In this document: positions 8,302 through 10,605 of the stretch, in pieces
Layout of the letters: each line of letters opens with the position of its first letter
Numbering within the stretch: position 1 is the first letter of the stretch
Assembly: GCA_016209245.1 (NCBI GenBank)
Contig: JACQWN010000466.1
Span: 1-10,605 of the forward strand
Origin: Bacteroidia bacterium
GTDB taxonomy: Bacteria; Bacteroidota; Bacteroidia; Bacteroidales; BM523
Length of the DNA stretch: 10,605 bases
Reading direction: 5' to 3'
Notes under the pieces: generated by a model
What the model saw: only the letters and a program-made list of their open reading frames with translations
The model's database searches: none
What the model was told of the DNA's origin: nothing
Position numbers and translations under genes: made by a program

Positions 8302-9420
8302 TTAGACATTAACTTCTTTAATTATTTCGAGTGGTGAAACCATCTTCCCGATTGAACCTATATTTATAATATTTTTGTGTTTATGCTCTCCAAATAATAT
8401 TTTACCAAGCTGTCCATTTACATTTTCTTCAGCAATAATTATTTTATTATACCTTGCCAATATTTCATAATAAATATTCGGGACAGGAATCAGTGTTTTA
8501 ACAATCAGCAAAGAAACATTTATGTTTTTTTTCTTAAGTAATTCCCTAGCTTCGCGTGCTGAAGCGGCGGTTATATCATACGAAACAATAATAGTATCTG
8601 CCTTTTTTTCTTCTATTAAATCGTAATATGTGAATTCATCAAGATTATATATAATTTTCCGGTCAAGACGAATGGTATTTTCCATTGCTTGGTCGGAGGT
8701 ATGCTGCAAAATACCTTTATTATCGTGGGTGGACGCGCTTATTCTGACCTGGTGTTTTTGATTGCCGAGAGGGAGAAATTCGGGTATCAGATTATTCTCC
8801 GGATTATAAGGAATATATGCTTGTTCTGAATTATAAAATTTACGATTAACAGGATTTATTTCTTCAAGTAAATTAATGTCAAAGCTACGTTGAGTCATAA
8901 CCATTTCTTTTGAAGTAACGATTACGACAGGAGTTCTGTATTTGTTAGCGATATGCACTGCTTTTGCTGATAAATTCCAGCAATCAGCAAAATCTGACAA
9001 GCAAATGACAGGGATTTGATGCCCGCCTGAAATAAGACCCCTGAGCAGCAATAAATCGCCTTGTGCGCCACATGTAGCAGTGCCTGTGGCAGGGCCTAAC
9101 CGTTGCGCTAAAATAATTACCATTGGCAATTCCATCATAAATGCCATATTAATGCTTTCAATCATCAATGCAAAGCCGGGGAAAGAGGTAGCTGTTATAG
9201 GCAGCTTTCCTGCGGCTGACAGGCCTGCCATCCATTGTAATGTTGTAATCTCGTCGGGTGCTGGAAGCATAACAGGAAATCGCTTGCTTGCATATAAATA
9301 CAGCAAATTAGCAGGTGTTATAGGATAGCCGATAAATGAATCGGCCCCGGCACATGCCATCCCTTCAATAATCAACCTTGATGCATCAATTAATACTAAA
9401 CTATTTTCTTTGTGTTGCAT
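8302..9420 (-). CDS. 2-oxoacid:ferredoxin oxidoreductase alpha subunit (KorA/VorB type)
   Basis: The 372-aa length fits the stand-alone alpha subunit of this family. The pyrimidine-binding domain shows GYPITP (31-36), PDEITTLQW (55-63), TSFPGFALMIESINMA (78-93) and QRLGPATGTATCGAQGDL (106-122), the family signature in which QRPGPSTG is the common form. The C-terminal transketolase-like domain (about 270-372) includes IIVSYDITAASAREA and IIIAEENVNGQLG. It pairs with the fused beta-gamma protein encoded 6 nt downstream to form the catalytic core. The alpha subunit has no N-terminal gamma extension, consistent with gamma being fused to beta instead. ATG 9420 gives the usual N-terminus (the ASRLIIEGMACAGADSFIGYP segment begins at residue 13). 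The gene is the first of its operon and faces the FAD-subunit gene across a 133-nt divergent intergenic region. Confidence 0.9.
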   Translation of the reverse strand: MQHKENSLVLIDASRLIIEGMACAGADSFIGYPITPANLLYLYASKRFPVMLPAPDEITTLQWMAGLSAAGKLPITATSFPGFALMIESINMAFMMELPMVIILAQRLGPATGTATCGAQGDLLLLRGLISGGHQIPVICLSDFADCWNLSAKAVHIANKYRTPVVIVTSKEMVMTQRSFDINLLEEINPVNRKFYNSEQAYIPYNPENNLIPEFLPLGNQKHQVRISASTHDNKGILQHTSDQAMENTIRLDRKIIYNLDEFTYYDLIEEKKADTIIVSYDITAASAREARELLKKKNINVSLLIVKTLIPVPNIYYEILARYNKIIIAEENVNGQLGKILFGEHKHKNIINIGSIGKMVSPLEIIKEVNV

Positions 9421-9452
9421 AAAAGTAATATTAATATTTTGAAAGACACCGG

Positions 9453-9460
9453 CAAAATTA
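9453..9460 (-). promoter_or_regulatory. Candidate -7 promoter box (TAATTTTG) for the oxidoreductase operon
   Basis: On the minus strand TAATTTTG fits the Bacteroidota TAnnTTTG consensus and lies 32 nt before the ATG at 9420. Nineteen bases further upstream is TTTA, one mismatch from the -33 TTTG box and at the expected spacing. In AT-rich DNA such matches arise by chance, so the call is tentative. Confidence 0.3.
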
Positions 9461-9553
9461 TTAATATTTATTATTTACATAAATTTTCCTAAATTAATAA
9501 TTGAAAATTTAATTTACTTTGTCATTTGTATGTAATCAGCATCTTTCATAGAA

Positions 9554-10438
9554 ATGTATATATCAGATTTTAATTACTGCAAACCAAAATCTTTGAAAAA
9601 AGCTCTTGCTTTACTTGAAAAAAGCGATAACGGAGCCATCCTTGCCGGAGGAACTGATCTTTTGGTTGAATTAAAAACAGGACTTAGATTTCATAAGGAT
9701 ATTATTTCACTTTCCAATATTAAAGAATTAAAAAAAATTATTAAAGATGAAAATAACCTTTACATCGGAGCTGCAACCACACATAAAGAAATAATGACGT
9801 CTCGCCTGATAATGAAATACATACCTTCAATTGCCGAAGCGGTTTCAAAGATAGGTTCAGAACAGATACGTAATACCGGGACTATTGGAGGAAATCTTTG
9901 CACAGGTTCTTCATGCTGCGATTCGGCGCCTGTATTAATCGCTCTTAACGCCGGTGTGGAGATTGCAAACAGCAAATTCATTAAAACCGTATCATTAAAG
10001 GACTTTTTTGTATTTAACAAAAAAACAATCCTTGGGAAAGGAGATATAATGACAAGGGTCATTATTCCTATACCTGCTCAAGGTATTGGCGTTCATTTTG
10101 AGAAATTCGGATTAAGGGAAGCTGTTTCTATTTCAGTAGTATCGGTTGCTGCAATGGTAAAGTTGAAAGATAATATTTGCATTGACGCATGCATTGTATT
10201 AGGAGCAGTCGCACCTACTCCGAAAATCAGCACTAAATCGGCAGATCTTCTTAAAGGGATAAATATATCGCAAGTTGCTGAAAATTCAAAGATTCTCGAA
10301 CAGGTAAGCCAAGCAGCCGCAGATGATTCCATGCCGATTGATGATATCAGAGCCGGCGCCAATTACAGAAGAGAAATTTTAAAAGTTCTTACGAAAAGGG
10401 CTGTGTTGAAGGCGGTAGAAAATAGTAATAGAAATTAA
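9554..10438 (+). CDS. FAD-binding (medium) subunit of a xanthine dehydrogenase/CO dehydrogenase family molybdenum hydroxylase
   Basis: The 294-aa length is typical of CoxM/XdhB/HcrB-type subunits. The N-terminal FAD domain has AGGTDLLVELKTG (31-43) and NTGTIGGNLCTGSSCCDSAP (107-126), the two FAD-contacting loops. The C-terminal CO-dehydrogenase flavoprotein domain shows KFGLREAVSISVVSVAA and ends with the MPIDDIRAGANYRREIL segment. The subunit passes electrons from the [2Fe-2S] small subunit to FAD and then to the acceptor. There is no extra [4Fe-4S]-binding insert of the kind known in 4-hydroxybenzoyl-CoA reductase beta subunits. The partner [2Fe-2S] and molybdenum subunits are not found in the window: downstream DNA is non-coding to the edge, and the upstream gene is divergent. 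It may be an orphan, or partners may lie beyond the window. The substrate is unknown. Its stop codon is inside the first copy of a decamer repeat. Confidence 0.9.
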   Translation: MYISDFNYCKPKSLKKALALLEKSDNGAILAGGTDLLVELKTGLRFHKDIISLSNIKELKKIIKDENNLYIGAATTHKEIMTSRLIMKYIPSIAEAVSKIGSEQIRNTGTIGGNLCTGSSCCDSAPVLIALNAGVEIANSKFIKTVSLKDFFVFNKKTILGKGDIMTRVIIPIPAQGIGVHFEKFGLREAVSISVVSVAAMVKLKDNICIDACIVLGAVAPTPKISTKSADLLKGINISQVAENSKILEQVSQAAADDSMPIDDIRAGANYRREILKVLTKRAVLKAVENSNRN

Positions 10439-10470
10439 TAGAAATTAATAGAAATAAGGGGAAATTAATT
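10431..10470 (+). repeat. Four tandem decamers (GAAATTAATA and variants) over the stop codon
   Basis: Copies at 10431-10440 and 10441-10450 are identical (GAAATTAATA). They are followed by a divergent copy (GAAATAAGGG) and a near copy (GAAATTAATT). The TAA stop of the FAD-subunit gene (10436-10438) lies in the first copy, so changes in copy number would not alter the protein beyond its last residues. Confidence 0.75.
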
Positions 10471-10605
10471 AGTGTCTGTCTGTAATGTCAAAATCCTTGA
10501 TATAAAAAGGAATTAATGGCAAAGTTAAAAAAGTTCTTTGAAATATTGGCATTTTTCAAAATCGCTTCAAAGTAGTTTACACTTTTTGGTATTTTTCAAA
10601 TGCCG
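10471..10605. other. Non-coding window end with short direct and inverted repeats, possibly the edge of a mobile element
   Basis: No convincing gene is present. The region opens with a TGTC doublet (TGTCTGTCTGT). A 15-nt direct repeat TTGGYATTTTTCAAA occurs at 10546-10560 and 10586-10600, and an inverted pair GGCATTT/AAATGCC spans 10548-10604. This density of repeats right after a gene is consistent with entering an insertion sequence or a regulatory region, but no transposase sequence is visible. Confidence 0.35.

Noticed and set aside
9514..9522. Promoter box TTACTTTG for the FAD-subunit gene
   Set aside because: One mismatch to TAnnTTTG (TT for TA) and no clear -33 box; similar weak matches are common in this AT-rich DNA.
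10516..10575. Plus-strand 19-codon frame beginning MAKLKKFF
   Set aside because: Too short, no homology recognised, and it overlaps the direct repeats.

Overview
The window looks like a chromosomal segment of an anaerobic member of the Bacteroidota. It is AT-rich and start codons mostly lack Shine-Dalgarno sequences. Two secreted proteins end in type IX secretion system (T9SS) sorting domains. A Bacteroidota-type -7 promoter box (TAnnTTTG) lies upstream of one gene. The metabolic genes (oxygen-sensitive 2-oxoacid:ferredoxin oxidoreductase, [4Fe-4S] molybdo-enzyme) point to anaerobic, ferredoxin-linked catabolism.

Layout from left to right. Positions 1-66 may hold the tail of a plus-strand gene. 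Positions 81-1553 (minus) encode a secreted seven-repeat propeller-like T9SS cargo protein. Positions 1656-3216 (minus) encode a second T9SS cargo built of Delta-60 repeats; it carries an apparent 2-nt frameshift near 3058. Positions 3400-4029 (minus) encode a four-cluster ferredoxin-like electron-transfer subunit. Positions 4120-6673 (minus) encode its large molybdopterin (DMSO reductase family) partner, whose N-terminal [4Fe-4S] domain is broken by a short frame-shifting deletion. A perfect 20-bp inverted repeat separates these two genes. Positions 6749-6901 hold a 153-bp composite palindromic element. Positions 7021-8295 and 8302-9420 (minus) are a 2-oxoacid:ferredoxin oxidoreductase operon, alpha subunit first, then a fused beta-gamma subunit. 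Divergently, 9554-10438 (plus) encodes an FAD-binding subunit of the xanthine dehydrogenase/CO dehydrogenase family. After it come decamer repeats and a non-coding end that may be the edge of a mobile element.

How the genes may work together: the 2-oxoacid oxidoreductase converts a 2-oxoacid and CoA to an acyl-CoA, CO2 and reduced ferredoxin. The molybdo-enzyme and its iron-sulfur subunit form a second redox module with no visible Tat signal and no membrane anchor in the window. The pairing resembles the two steps of anaerobic arylacetate oxidation (phenylacetyl-CoA to phenylglyoxylate to benzoyl-CoA), but substrate specificity cannot be read from the sequence and this is a hypothesis. Two independent frame disruptions in about 3.5 kb mean that either real gene decay or sequence/assembly error must be considered.
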